Below are positions 1-11,662 of a DNA stretch of 64,000 bases, piece by piece. Numbering within the stretch: the stretch's first letter is position 1; each line of letters begins with the position of its first letter. The DNA comes from Sporobolomyces roseus (lineage: Eukaryota; Basidiomycota; Microbotryomycetes; Sporidiobolales; Sporidiobolaceae): assembly GCA_016617785.1 (NCBI GenBank), contig JADILM010000011.1, positions 62,001-126,000 of the forward strand, read 5' to 3'. Under the pieces are notes generated by a model that searched no databases, was not told the DNA's origin, and saw only the letters and a list, made by a program, of their open reading frames with translations. Both the position numbers and the translations under genes were made by a program.

Positions 1-526
1 TGATTCGCCGTATTGAAGAACGTGAGCATGAGAGTCGATTCTACTCAAATACTGAATAGTCAGCAACGTTCGTACGTCCTCGCGGTGCTTGACAGCGATC
101 GACTCACAATCCAGGCAGCACAGTCTCGCCTTTCCTTGTCCAAACGATTTTAATTCCCAAATTTCCTCTCGTTTCGGCATCTCCCCATTGGTCTCTCACT
201 TCCTCGACCAAGCCTGTGCCTACTATTTTACCTCGCTTGACGACGATGCATTGCGTTCTGAGGGTAGTAGAGGGATCGTCTTCGTTCATAGTGATTATTC
301 CATCTGGTTGACGAGTGCAGAGGGCGTAATGAGAACCGAGGGTTGGTGGAGCGGTCGAGCGGGATAATAGATAGAGAGACAAGAGCACGAAAGGGATCAT
401 GAGGAAGAGCTGTCGCTTCGCCAACCCTTTTTGAGGTGGAACGAAAGTTTTGCCTTTGGGAGCGTCGCTGTCGGGTTCGTCTGGTGGTACTGATGCTGGT
501 GGTGGCTTCCTGCGTCTGAGCGACAT
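1..526 (-). CDS. Membrane-anchored amidohydrolase (YtcJ-like), 5' part only
   Basis: Minus-strand gene that runs off the left edge. The first exon (526 down to 108) encodes a basic, proline-rich N-terminus, one hydrophobic segment near residues 38-56 (LFLMIPFVLLSLYLLS) and the start of an amidohydrolase fold with TMNEDDP and GKIVGTG. A GT-AG intron (107-41) then joins the exon to sequence reading LIDSHAHVLQYG, the metal-binding His-x-His strand of the amidohydrolase-3 superfamily. The family are metal-dependent hydrolases; the substrate cannot be read from this fragment. The N-terminal anchor suggests a secretory-pathway or vacuolar membrane location (inference). The catalytic core lies outside the window. 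Confidence 0.75.
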
Positions 527-1116
527 TGCCTTTGGGTCGTAGGGCGAATGGTTAAGGTCAAGAAGTTTCGTTCTTCCGAGAGAACCTCACTCTCTTCCAT
601 CGCACTCCATCCTGCTCGAACGACTTCCCATGTCTCGTCCAGACTATCTAGAAGCTTCTCAGGCGCCACTCAGCGCTTGCAAGAGTGACCTTCGTCTCGT
701 AGCTCTTCCCCACCTTCGCTCATCTCTTGACGCATATCTCACCTCGGCTACCGCTCCTGAGGGCTCGTGGACCGTGTCGAACCACTTTTGCGTCTGTACG
801 AGGGTCGACAACGCTTCTTACGCCTCTTTCAGTCGATACACCACTCGAACTTCGCTCGTAGCCGCAATTTCCGCTTCGTTCGCAACCCGTAGCTGTCGAC
901 TGATCCTTGTAACGAAGATAGTGGAAATGAGAGCAGTACCACTCCCTTCGAGTGCTACGCTACATTCGACGAAAACGGCGGAAGAATCGAAAGAACTTCC
1001 TCGACTCGATCGAACAACATCCGATGTCCCTCCCTCGTTCTCTCTTGATAGTAACTTGATGAATGCAGCAAATCAACTTCGTATTCGATAAAGCGTGCAT
1101 GCTAACTCAAGTACTA
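527..1116. other. Intergenic stretch between amidohydrolase 5' end and UBP6 3' end
   Basis: This 590-bp stretch holds the promoter and 5' leader of the minus-strand amidohydrolase and, on the other side, the downstream region of UBP6. It contains one longer plus-strand ORF, listed separately as a weak hypothetical. I see no tRNA, repeat or mobile element here. Confidence 0.5.
630..1091 (+). CDS. Hypothetical small ORF, 153 aa, doubtful
   Basis: An uninterrupted ORF of 153 codons in a 590-bp gap. Its third codon positions lean to C and T as in neighbouring genes, but I recognise no domain, membrane segment or signal peptide. It is serine- and leucine-rich and ends 25 bp before the UBP6 stop on the other strand. 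It could be a real short protein, an exon of a gene with unseen introns, or chance. Expression data would be needed to keep it. Confidence 0.25.
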   Translation: MSRPDYLEASQAPLSACKSDLRLVALPHLRSSLDAYLTSATAPEGSWTVSNHFCVCTRVDNASYASFSRYTTRTSLVAAISASFATRSCRLILVTKIVEMRAVPLPSSATLHSTKTAEESKELPRLDRTTSDVPPSFSLDSNLMNAANQLRIR

Positions 1117-3436
1117 CTATTCAAGCAAGACTTTTGCTCTTGTAAAGGAGAATGTAAGCCGAATGATCCTCTCCTGTCGAAGCAGCGAAATAGCATCAGT
1201 CTCGACTACGACGAGCCGGCACGAGTGAGTAGGAGAAAGCGACGACTCACCTCCACCTTCGAGACCCATGATCTTCTCCCTCGAAACGAGCGAAACTTTC
1301 TCATCGTCGAATTTGAACCACTCTTGCTTGTCAGGATCGGCATCAAAGTCTGGAGAGCCTTCTGATGTGACTTGAGGAGAAGCGGTCCATCCAACATAGT
1401 GACCTATGGCAGAAATCGATATTTTTCCTCAATAGCGAGCCTGAGAAAGATCCGCAAGACGTGACTTACCTCCGTCCGCCGAGGCACCCTTGTGAGTAAC
1501 GATCCCTACTAGCTCGTATAGCCCACTCACGTTCGCTCCTTGATCTTGCTCGAAGTCGGGATGAACAAGTGACATCAAAGTAGCGAGTTCCTCTTGTCGT
1601 TTGGTTGTTTCGTCGGGTAACTCTCCATCGACTGGAGTATCGACTAGCATTGCTTCGGGAGGATCGTCTGTCGGATTCGTTTGGACTGGAGCAGCGACGG
1701 CGGGTGTTGATGAAGCAACCTTGTTCTTGATCTTTCTCCTCGCCCTCGCTCGCTCCCTCCGTTCTTTCTCAATCTCCTTCAACTTCTCGTTCACGGGTCT
1801 CACCTTCTCCTTGAGCTCATCAGATAGCAGATCGAAGACGTCCAGGTCGAAGGGGAACTTGACTTTTCGCATAATCTTGGTCTTCTTCGCAAGCTCTCTT
1901 CGCCAATAGAATCGTACCATGTTGACCGTCAGGTAGCTATCGAGTCTTAAAGTATTAGCTCATCTGCTGGGATCGAGGGAATGGTACACGAGATGGACGA
2001 CGTACGAAGGCAATCTATCGATCTTGCTCTCCTCCTGGTAAACAGCATCTCTTCCGAGAGTTTCACTCCGTTTCTCAAGGTCCTGCGTCATGCCTTCTGT
2101 CAAACCCTGCATCATGTAATTCGTGGTTCCGCTGATGTTGCACTTGAGTTCGAGAAAGTTTTCGCTAGACACTTTGGCTTCTTCTGTTGGTGCTTCAGTC
2201 GATGACAGCCTGTGAGATGTACTCGAAGTGATCAACAAGAAGAAAGATGCTCAAGCTTTAGCGAAATGGACTGACTTCTTGTGTATTCTACCCGTCATCC
2301 ATTTCTCCACGAACTTGCCGCTGTCACTCGAGTTTCCTCCCATAGCAGATTTTGCCGCTTGAACGATGGCTCCCCACGCTTCCTGAGCATCCTGCTGAGC
2401 GTATTGACCATTTGTTCGAGATCTTTCAGCGAATTGAGGAGCGAATTGTCGAAGCATCTGTGAAACGATCCGATTCTTGTCAACAATGGAGGTGAGTGTA
2501 ATCAAGAGAATGTGACTGACGTTGAGGAAAGCAAAAGGTGGGAAACCTTCTGTTGTTTTCGACATGTTTTGATAGAGATCTCTCAAAGATTTGGTGAGCT
2601 GAGCGTCCGGTTGAGCGCCGGCACCTGATGCACTGCGAAGCAGTAGTGTTTATGTCAGTACGCGCGATGAGCAAGACTAATCCTGAGTACTGACGAGTTG
2701 AGGGATGTTTGTAACTCGGGAATCGCTCGTAGAACTTGAACAGTCGAGTTCATGTAGCAAGTGTTGCCTGGTGAGGGGTGCGAGCTAAGGTCAGTATAGC
2801 CCGATTCAAAGTAGGGATTAGCGCCTGAGACGACTCACCTAGATTCTCGAGTCCAACAGGGTGTTTCGCCTGAGTTTTCAATCTCGCAGATCAGTATCAA
2901 GACGAAGGATCATAGAAAGAGGAGAAGGAGACACACTGTTTGCGCTAATTCGAGATCCGACATGTCTTCCATGAACACGATGGGTTTGGTTGGGGCTTCA
3001 GGGAGAGGACCTGCAGGACCGATGACCTGGAAATGAACGAACAGAAAAGTGCAATTGAGTTACGCTGTCGTGATTGCTTGACCGGCTCGAAAGTGATGTA
3101 CCATGATAGTTTGACCCTAAAGGTAGAGACTGTCAGCTATTTGTAGCTACTGCAGTAAGGAGAGAGAGGGACTTACTGCTTTCCAACCTAGTTTGTTCAA
3201 ATCTGCATCGTCCTGATAGAGTAAGAAGAAGGGAAGTTAGCCTGAGCTCTCAGTAGAGGTACAGGGAAGCTAGTGCGTACCTTGAGCATACCTCCTTTCA
3301 CTACTACCTTTACTTTGTCGATTGGAACTCCCGTCAGATGATAAATCTGTTCCTTGAACACGATAGCTGGAGCTGAAGTGTCTACTTCCAAGTCGTAAGA
3401 TTTGCCTGCATGTTTGATCTTGATCGGTACTGGCAT
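1117..3436 (-). CDS. UBP6: Proteasome-associated ubiquitin hydrolase UBP6/USP14
   Basis: A deubiquitinase of the USP family that sits on the proteasome regulatory particle and trims ubiquitin from substrates. The N-terminal ubiquitin-like domain starts at the proposed Met (MPVPIKIKHAGKSYDLEV) and reads across short exons. It is followed by the Cys box GLENLGNTCYMNS with the catalytic Cys, a Gln-rich QYAQQDAQEAWG segment, the YFxWRRE-like stretch, a basic coiled region (EKERRERARARRK), and the His box GHYVGWT with the catalytic His. The last exon ends DHSAYILLYKSKVLLE before the stop at 1119-1117. At least eight introns, most under 100 nt. The order UBL-then-USP without other domains matches UBP6. 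It is divergent from the DAHP synthase gene with 244 bp between starts. An in-frame upstream ATG at 3541 exists, but the UBL begins at 3436. Confidence 0.93.
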
Positions 3437-3680
3437 TGTAGACTGCAATGGAAAGTGAGAAGTTGAAAGATTCGCAACACTCGTCAGCGTTTCATCCTTT
3501 TCCTCGTTTGTTTTTTTGCTCTTCTTACGGCTGACTTGCATTCTACTGTTCTTATTAAACTCTCAGTCTGCTAAATCAGTAAAAATTGGAACAAGATTTC
3601 TTGACAAATTCGAACAAATCTCTTCGGTGAAAGTGACTCTTCTCTTCTCCCACTTTTCTCACTACACATCCGCGAATACA

Positions 3681-5602
<1,922 letters not shown>

Positions 5603-5804
5603 AGTGCTTCGAACTACGATTCTGTGTATACTGTGCTCGAGAATATATAGAGGTTCACGCATAAATCGAGAGAAGCTTTCGTTGAAAGTCTCGCTCGGGC
5701 TCATCGGCTCTCGCTCTGCTCTTGCGAGCCGCTATATTCTCATCTCCGCCCGGTTTCATTATCTGCTGCAGCACTGACGCCCGTCGCTGGTCCTCCTTCT
5801 CAAG

Positions 5805-5952
5805 CTCGTCAACATCGATGCCGCGAGCGGTCAAGAAGTCTGTTCTCGGGATTTTACAGGCTCAAGGTCAGGCTGCATCGGAAACTGCAGCAGAGAAGAG
5901 ATGGGACGATTTGGAGAAGGAGGGCCGAATCCGAGAGGAAGTTTGGGGATGA
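5805..5952 (+). pseudogene. Duplicated last exon of TAH18 (fragment)
   Basis: Copy of the final TAH18 exon carried outward by the left arm, preceded by the 3' 32 bp of the last TAH18 intron (5773-5804), including its branch site and acceptor. It encodes the same C-terminal peptide (MPRAVKKSVLGILQ... ending IREEVWG) and stop, with one base difference from the real exon at 5811 that does not change the residue. It has no promoter or upstream exons, and lies 202 bp after the DAHP synthase stop in the same orientation, so read-through could transcribe it. It is best called a gene fragment. Confidence 0.9.
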
Positions 5953-6617
5953 GAAGAGAAGTAGATTGCGAGTAGAGTTCACTCGTTTTTGACGTATAGA
6001 TGGTTCTTTGTTTCCTTGTTGTTGTAACATGTCTAGAATAGTACTTGCTTGGTCGAGTGGAGTGCAGTGAATAGAAGGTGTCGATCGCTTTCGAAAACCC
6101 CAAAAGCGTCGTTCTTGATGAAAACTCGCGAAAGAGAGTGAGTCCTCCCTCGTCTTCTCGAACCTCGGCGAGTCGTCTGCTCTCGGATCTGCGCTTGTAT
6201 GAACGATGATGTGCGAGTGATTGCGGGGTGGAGCGTTCAGTGTTTTGTTGGATCAAAGGTTTGGGTCGAATAGCTTTTCAAGTCGAGTAGTAAACGGGGT
6301 GTCGCGTTCCTCTTACGGGCTATGACGCAGGTCAATCTGCTACTGTTGCGTCGAAGAGCATCGAACGATGGAGCTGTCACACGTACGCCTCGATCGGTGT
6401 AACCCTTGCGACACGAAGGAGGCACTTCAATCGCAATTGCTTTCACCTCGAAGTTAAGCGCGATTGTGCAAATCGGGTTGCTGCTGTTCTTGAACCTGGC
6501 CGCTATGAGCAGAAGTCGCTAGTCCCTTGCGAAATTTGATTTCAAGCGAGCCTCTCGTTCAAATCTCGCTGGTGTCCTTACGACAATGTCAACTTTGCTC
6601 GCAGCCTCGTCGCTTTC

Positions 6618-6701
6618 GGGGGTGTAACTCAGTGGTAGAGTGCTCGCTTCGCACTTTGCGAACTTTGCGAGAAGTCCGGGGTTCAATCCCCCGCTCCTCC
6701 A
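6618..6701 (+). tRNA. tRNA-Ala (anticodon CGC), left arm
   Basis: 84 nt. Acceptor GGGGGTG pairs with CTCCTCC save one U-U; the D-arm has CTCAGTGGTAGAG; the anticodon stem CTCGC/GCGAG encloses TTCGCA with anticodon CGC; a short intron of about 12 nt follows the base after the anticodon; the T-arm is CGGGG-TTCAATC-CCCCG. A T4 run lies downstream. Confidence 0.9.
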
Positions 6702-7059
6702 GCTCAATTAGTCCTCGTGGGCTCGTTCTCCTTTTGTTTCTTCTTTTTGTGAGACCTTGTCGACGTTCTCTGGTCTGCCAGAGGACGAGCTACCGTCGTC
6801 GTCAGAGCTGGCACTGTGTAGGAAGGAAATACCAAGGCGGGACGTGCAGCAGAAAAGAGAGCAACCCAAATCGCAACTTTAAGGTCTTTTCAACAACGCT
6901 TGTTCTCAAACGGTGAGAGGGTGTTGCGCAGAGCCTCTGGTTAACCTGTTGCAAGAGTAGAGGTAGAGAGCTCCTTCTGTCGGGTGAATTTCCCTTTACG
7001 AAAGTCGAAAGAGTTGTGCATCTGCTATATGTACTGTTAGTACGCTTGCACACGGATAC

Positions 7060-7130
7060 GCACTTGTGGTTTAGTGGCAAAATCGGGCATTGCCATTGCC
7101 TGGCCCCGGGTTCAATTCCCGGCGAGTGCA
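7060..7130 (+). tRNA. tRNA-Gly (anticodon GCC), left arm outer copy
   Basis: 71 nt, no intron. Acceptor GCACTTG/CGAGTGC, anticodon loop TTGCCAT, T-loop TTCAATT, followed closely by a T5 pol III terminator. Confidence 0.95.
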
Positions 7131-7381
7131 ACTTTTTGCGGTTGTTGAGCGCTCGTACTCTTGAGTTAATGATCAGACGCCGTCGTTCTCTTTTGTCTAC
7201 TGACCTGCTTTATCGCTATCACCCGTGTATAAGGTGCATGGTTACTATCAGTAGCTCCTTTGAGAGACCAGGGGGCTGTAAAGAGAGTAGCTGTTGACAA
7301 GGTCAAGCGACTTTTCTTCATTTTGTCTATTACCGATGCTTTAGCGTATGTATATATACTATTGCCGACTGCACGTGCACC

Positions 7382-7462
7382 GGTCGCATGGTGTAGTTGG
7401 TCATCACGTGTCCTTAACATCGAGTTCGGACAAGGTCTCCAGTTCAAACCTGGATGTGATCA
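7382..7462 (+). tRNA. tRNA-Val (anticodon AAC), left arm outer copy
   Basis: 81 nt. Acceptor GGTCGCA/TGTGATC, anticodon stem TGTCC/GGACA, loop TTAACA with anticodon AAC, an intron of about 7 nt after the base 3' of the anticodon, T-loop TTCAAAC. A T7 terminator follows immediately. Confidence 0.92.
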
Positions 7463-8327
7463 TTTTTTTGCTTCTCAATCACTATAGTTCACCTCCTTGC
7501 AAAGCCGTTCCAGCTCTCCGGCGCCAATCAGTAACTAGCTGGTAATGAGCGCCACCATCCTTGCTCTAGTGTCAAACGAACACATTCATTATTCTATTCC
7601 CGGTGCTTCTCTTGCCTCATAGCCGCACTGTTCTCACAGCACTCTATGTACGATCATATCACCGCTCTATTCCTTGGGCCCGTCATTGACAATGCACAGG
7701 CTCAGATGACTCTGTCTCCACAACTTCTTTGAGAGTCGATCAAAACCCAAATCTTGTGTAGCTCTTCTCTCTCTTCTTCTTCTGTCGCAATCATTACATG
7801 ACATCATTCAATCGAGTCTAGCTACGAGTAATCGAGAGATATGTGAGAAACACCGTTCTCCTCATTGCTCAGTCAGAATTTTCCCTTTCACCTCTCGACC
7901 AAAGTCTCCGTCGTCACCTGACCAACCCGGTTTTCCTCACTTTCTGCTTGAGTTTGAACAATATCAAGCTGCTCTCTCATTCTCACCACTGTCCAGACAT
8001 CAGCTCGCAACAGAGAAAGCTAGAGTGCGCTTTCCTTTCATAGATTTCTTCTGCTCCCTCTGGTTCTCCAGCTCTCAAGCATCAGATGTGCCATCTATAC
8101 AAATTCTGTCTGTATCATAAGGTCCACCTCATATGTCCACTCTGAGCAGGCGTAGCCCACACCACGAGACAAGTGCAAGTTTGCCAGGACAGACTTCTAT
8201 TGCCGAGAGTAAATTCCTTCGCATCGGCAGGGAATTGTCGACTCCGCATCGGAAGAAGGGACAGGCTTGCTGATGAAAAGACATGAACGCGTAGCTGTAC
8301 TATTCGAGGGGCAAGAGCGGCAAAAAG
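7463..8327. other. Spacer at the axis of the older inverted duplication, left arm
   Basis: 865 bp between two oppositely oriented tRNA-Val genes. No credible ORF. The midpoint near 7,893 is the symmetry axis of the flanking Gly-Val / Val-Gly tRNA pairs. CpG is less frequent than in the outer arm. The mirror spacer is 17759-18623. Confidence 0.6.
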
Positions 8328-8408
8328 TGATCACATCCAGGTTTGAACTGGAGACCTTGTCCGAACTCGATGTTAAGGACACGTGATGACCAACTACACC
8401 ATGCGACC
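8328..8408 (-). tRNA. tRNA-Val (anticodon AAC), left arm inner copy
   Basis: 81 nt, identical in the mature and intron parts to the outer copy but on the opposite strand. A T5 run follows its 3' end on the minus strand. Its flanks differ from those of the outer copy, so the duplication is old and selection has kept the tRNA. Confidence 0.92.
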
Positions 8409-8652
8409 CATAATCAAGCGGTTCCAAACAACACATAGATATCAATCAACGCGTGGTACGACGCAATCAACAACGGGAAACATCAACAAGACGGAATCCA
8501 GGTTCTCCAGCCCTGACCTTGAGTCTGTCTTATCCTTGACAAGCTCCTCACTCCCTGGATATCCTGTCCTGAGGCTACAGCGCGAGTGGAAGCAAAAAAA
8601 AGAAAACTCTCTTCGAATTCTGAGCGCTCACCCTCGCAAACCCAACAAAAAC

Positions 8653-8723
8653 TGCACTCGCCGGGAATTGAACCCGGGGCCAGGCAATGGCAATGCCCGA
8701 TTTTGCCACTAAACCACAAGTGC
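8653..8723 (-). tRNA. tRNA-Gly (anticodon GCC), left arm inner copy
   Basis: 71 nt, the same sequence as the outer tRNA-Gly in opposite orientation, with a T5 terminator directly downstream on the minus strand. The distance to the inner tRNA-Val is 244 bp, against 251 bp in the outer pair. Confidence 0.95.
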
Positions 8724-9843
8724 TGTCTATAGCCGTGGAGTTGGCAATACAGAATATATTCAACAAAGCTTCTTTCGGCGTAGGTGCAGTGCTGCACCCT
8801 CTCTCCAGCCAGTGGGCTACTCGCGTATGATCCTGTAGCAGCTGGAGACTTGTGAGCTGGCCCTTTAGCTGTGAACAGCTTGAACAACCTGTCTTGCAGC
8901 AAAAATGGGCTCTATAGCCGGACCAGGAATCAAATCCGTTGCTCCTCAATCTTGCCTGAATTGCTCAGTGATTGTGCTGTATGAGACACCACCAGGGGAA
9001 GGGGCAAGCCCTGGCTAGTCCACAACCAATAGCTTTAGCAGTGAACAGACTCAAAGAATGGAGAAACCTTCCTTGTACTCCTTGTTTGCTCTCCCTCCTT
9101 TCTTCTGAGCAGCCTATCTGCTGGTCTATACAATACTGACCCTGACTGTACTGTACTAGCTATAGTGATACCCCAATCCACTAGCTGACAGCTGTGACAA
9201 AATCTGGGTGGGCTTCCCTTCCTCCACTTTCTCTTTCCTCTCTCCTTCCTCCCTCAAAGCTCCCATATCTGCCATACTCACTCGTGCTACAAGTAGCTCA
9301 GCGAATGCTGGTAGGATGAAAGTACCGAATACGTAAACCAGAATGGTAATAAAACGCGCTCTCTGCTGGATATCCTCCCCTCCCCTCCGGACTCCAGTTA
9401 CACTGGCAACACTACTACTGAGGATGGCTTTTTGGGCCTCTTGGTGATTGTATCTAATTTCACATGCAGCTCATTTTCCGTTCTGGTACTTTTTTTTTTC
9501 AGTCTCTCGCATCCATCGTTCTTGCATACCTCCTTCGAATGCTCCAAACGTCTCTCTCTTGTCTGTTAATGTCAGTTTGTGCAGTAAGCGAGCATTGGAG
9601 AACATGTAATGAGATGTGAGTGAGATACGGTAAAATTCTTGCAATTTGTCTCTTTTTCCTCCTAGACATGACCCTGTCCCATGCCCTTCGTCCACCAGCA
9701 CCAAGTGAGGGAACCAAGATGGGTAGAGTGGGCTAGACTTCTGCCTATTGCGGGCAGACAAAAAAGAGAAGCCTTGTGCAAATGGTCAAAAAAGAGAGTT
9801 TCTCCTCTCTGTCGAGTCGACATCGGGCCAGGGCAAAAAAACT
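8724..9843. other. CpG-poor spacer, left arm
   Basis: 1.1 kb without ORFs of interest. It includes 344 bp (8939-9282) with no CpG dinucleotide on hand count, against seven CpG in 60 bp at 21001-21060 in the flank. A weak tRNA-like 3' end may lie near 8905-8975 on the minus strand. Mirror: 16243-17362. Confidence 0.6.
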
Positions 9844-9915
9844 CTTCCTGGCCGGGAATTGAACCCGGGTCCCACGCGTGACAGGCGTGTATACTAACCA
9901 CTATACTACCAAGAA
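9844..9915 (-). tRNA. tRNA-Asp (anticodon GTC), left arm
   Basis: 72 nt. Acceptor TTCTTGG/CCAGGAA, D-arm with AGTATAGTGGTTAGTAT, anticodon loop CTGTCAC, T-loop TTCAATT. A long T-run lies just downstream on the minus strand. Confidence 0.95.
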
Positions 9916-9927
9916 ACGGGGTTTTAT

Positions 9928-10014
9928 TGCTCAATGGCGGGATCGAACCGCCGACATCAGACTGAACTTGTGAAAGTATTAGGTCTGCATCATAACCAAC
10001 TAGATCAATCGAGC
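9928..10014 (-). tRNA. tRNA-Ile (anticodon AAT), left arm
   Basis: 87 nt. Acceptor GCTCGAT/ATTGAGC, anticodon stem CAGAC/GTCTG, loop CTAATA with anticodon AAT, an intron of about 13 nt at the usual place, T-arm GGCGG-TTCGATC-CCGCC. It lies 12 bp upstream of the tRNA-Asp on the same strand, so the pair may be co-transcribed. Confidence 0.9.
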
Positions 10015-11600
10015 TATACGTGTGCGCAAATTTTGTAATATAGATATCACAGCATTTTCAGTGATGCCAGCGTACCGGAGAGGCCAACTCCTGGATTTCA
10101 AGTCGCATTCAAGAAGCCTTGCTTTCTGTGCAAAAAAAGGCAAGCCATGACAACAATGTAGGAGGGTTGAGTATCACACACTGCACGCTACATTCATCCA
10201 CAGTCGCAGAGCTGGCAGAAGAGAATAGACCAACAACCGGCTTCATAGATTGGGCCAGGAGAGTATTAACAAAACTACAGACACAATATGACTTCACGGC
10301 GGGCAAATAGGAGTCGCTTCAAGGGGGAGGAGACTGGAAGTCGCTCTCAAGACGTTCCCGCGTCACTCAATTTTGTAGTCTTCAATATATTTGCCATTTG
10401 TATTCAGATTACAGAAATGGGCGACATGGGAACGTCTCGAGAGCGACATCCAGTCTCCTCCCCTGAAGCGACCTAGAATTGCCCGCAGTGGAGTCACATC
10501 GACGCAGGGTAAATTGACCACCCAAGGTCACAGGACTGAGATAAAGAGTCTTGCTAGGAGGCGCACTGAGATACTTGGCCAAGTTGATCAAGTAGGCATG
10601 CTGCTGGAACAACTCAGTCTGTTCTTTTGATCCATCACTGTACACGATCGGCCAGGAAACTTGTTCAATCTGGGTTGGACTGCACCGGTCGGTGCAGCCA
10701 GACCTAGTGCGCTGGGTCTCCGACCTACTACCGAGTACTAACAAAACTTGTTGATGCTCAGCCAGTGCATCAATGGTCATTCTGAGTCTTCATGTGAAAG
10801 ACGTCACAAGGCACAATGTCAACGGCAACAGCTGAGGATAGCCACTGGATGCTGACTTGAGCGAGGGACACGGAAGCTAGCAGAGCTCTCTGTCTTATAA
10901 GACCGGTGCAGGAGAAAAAAGGATGAAATCTGATCAGGTGGAACTTTAACAATCTGAGGCAAAGATGAGAATGGCATCAAAAATTGTTCATTGTCTGCAG
11001 AGCTTCAGGCAAGGCAAGACTGAAGACACGGCTCAGCGACAAGGCTTGGTTCTCACTGGGCCACTGAGAAGGCCAAGGAAGGTGCGCACAGTGCTAAATG
11101 AGTTAGGTGATACAAGCTTCACTCTCCGCATTTGGCTCATTAAGAGTAACTGAGGACACTCGCAGATGTAGAAAGAAGAGGGCCCTCTCAAGAGCGCAGG
11201 TTCAATCTTGATCAGTGTCATGCCTGAGCATATCCCATAGCCATAGTGCGGTGCTGTACATCTTACTCCTCCAGCCTACAGACTTCGCTCTGTGGCGCAA
11301 CCCTGTCACAACTATCTGTGATGCCAGCAACTGCAGGTCTGTCCCGCTCCAGGTTTCTTTTTCGCCTCTAGCAGCTTACTTGTCAAAATCGCTTCAATGA
11401 TCCCGAATACAGACTTCAGCGCACATCTGCTCAGTTGCACCGTCATATTCAGTTGTAGCTTGTCAAGCCGGACATCACAACCTTGTTCAGGCTGCAGGTG
11501 CACAGAGTGTCTCATATACAGGGCCGCTGACAGCAATTGTTGGACCAACCCAGCTTGTCACAACAGGCTATGTGGACAGTCTGATCTGTACGAAAGCCCA
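10015..11600. other. Inner left-arm DNA without genes
   Basis: About 1.6 kb with no recognisable protein. It includes the 206-bp hairpin, listed separately, an 8-bp-stem small hairpin around 10680-10697, and near 10064-10112 (minus strand) a stretch resembling the anticodon part of a decayed tRNA-Ser. ORFs up to 123 codons occur but look like chance. Mirror: 14486-16071. Confidence 0.5.
10290..10495. repeat. 206-bp imperfect hairpin, left arm
   Basis: Two arms of about 75 bp (10290-10364 and 10419-10495) are near-perfect reverse complements around a loop of about 54 nt. Shared blocks include GAGACTGGA, GTCGCTCTC, GACGTTCCC and GCGGGCAA. The symmetry extends a little beyond the arms with lower identity. 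It could be a small foldback element, a relic palindrome or a dsRNA-forming transcript. No clear target-site duplication is visible. Confidence 0.8.
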
Positions 11601-11662
11601 CCCGGACTTCTCGCAAATTTGCAAAGTGCGAAGCGAGCACTCTACCACTGAATTACACCCCT
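11601..11662 (-). pseudogene. Truncated tRNA-Ala relic, left arm
   Basis: Contains the acceptor 5' strand, D-arm, anticodon region and intron of the tRNA-Ala type but stops after AGTCCGGG, lacking the T-arm 3' half and acceptor 3' strand. Substitutions against the intact copy at 6618 are G/C to A/T, with a 1-nt loss in the intron. Upstream flank similarity continues for about 75 bp, so a larger block was copied. Confidence 0.85.

Noticed and set aside
8905..8975. Possible tRNA on the minus strand
   Set aside because: A T-loop-like motif and acceptor-like end are present, but no D-arm or anticodon arm pairs. Mentioned only as a weak relic within the spacer.
9471..9761. 96-codon ORF in the CpG-poor arm
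   Set aside because: It overlaps other ORFs in several frames and its translation is low in coding character; no family resemblance.
10064..10112. Possible tRNA-Ser relic (anticodon region GACTTGAAATC on the minus strand)
   Set aside because: Only a short stretch matches and no full cloverleaf can be drawn.
10680..10697. Small 8-bp-stem hairpin as a regulatory site
   Set aside because: It is a short palindrome of a size expected by chance in several kb, with no context to give it a role.
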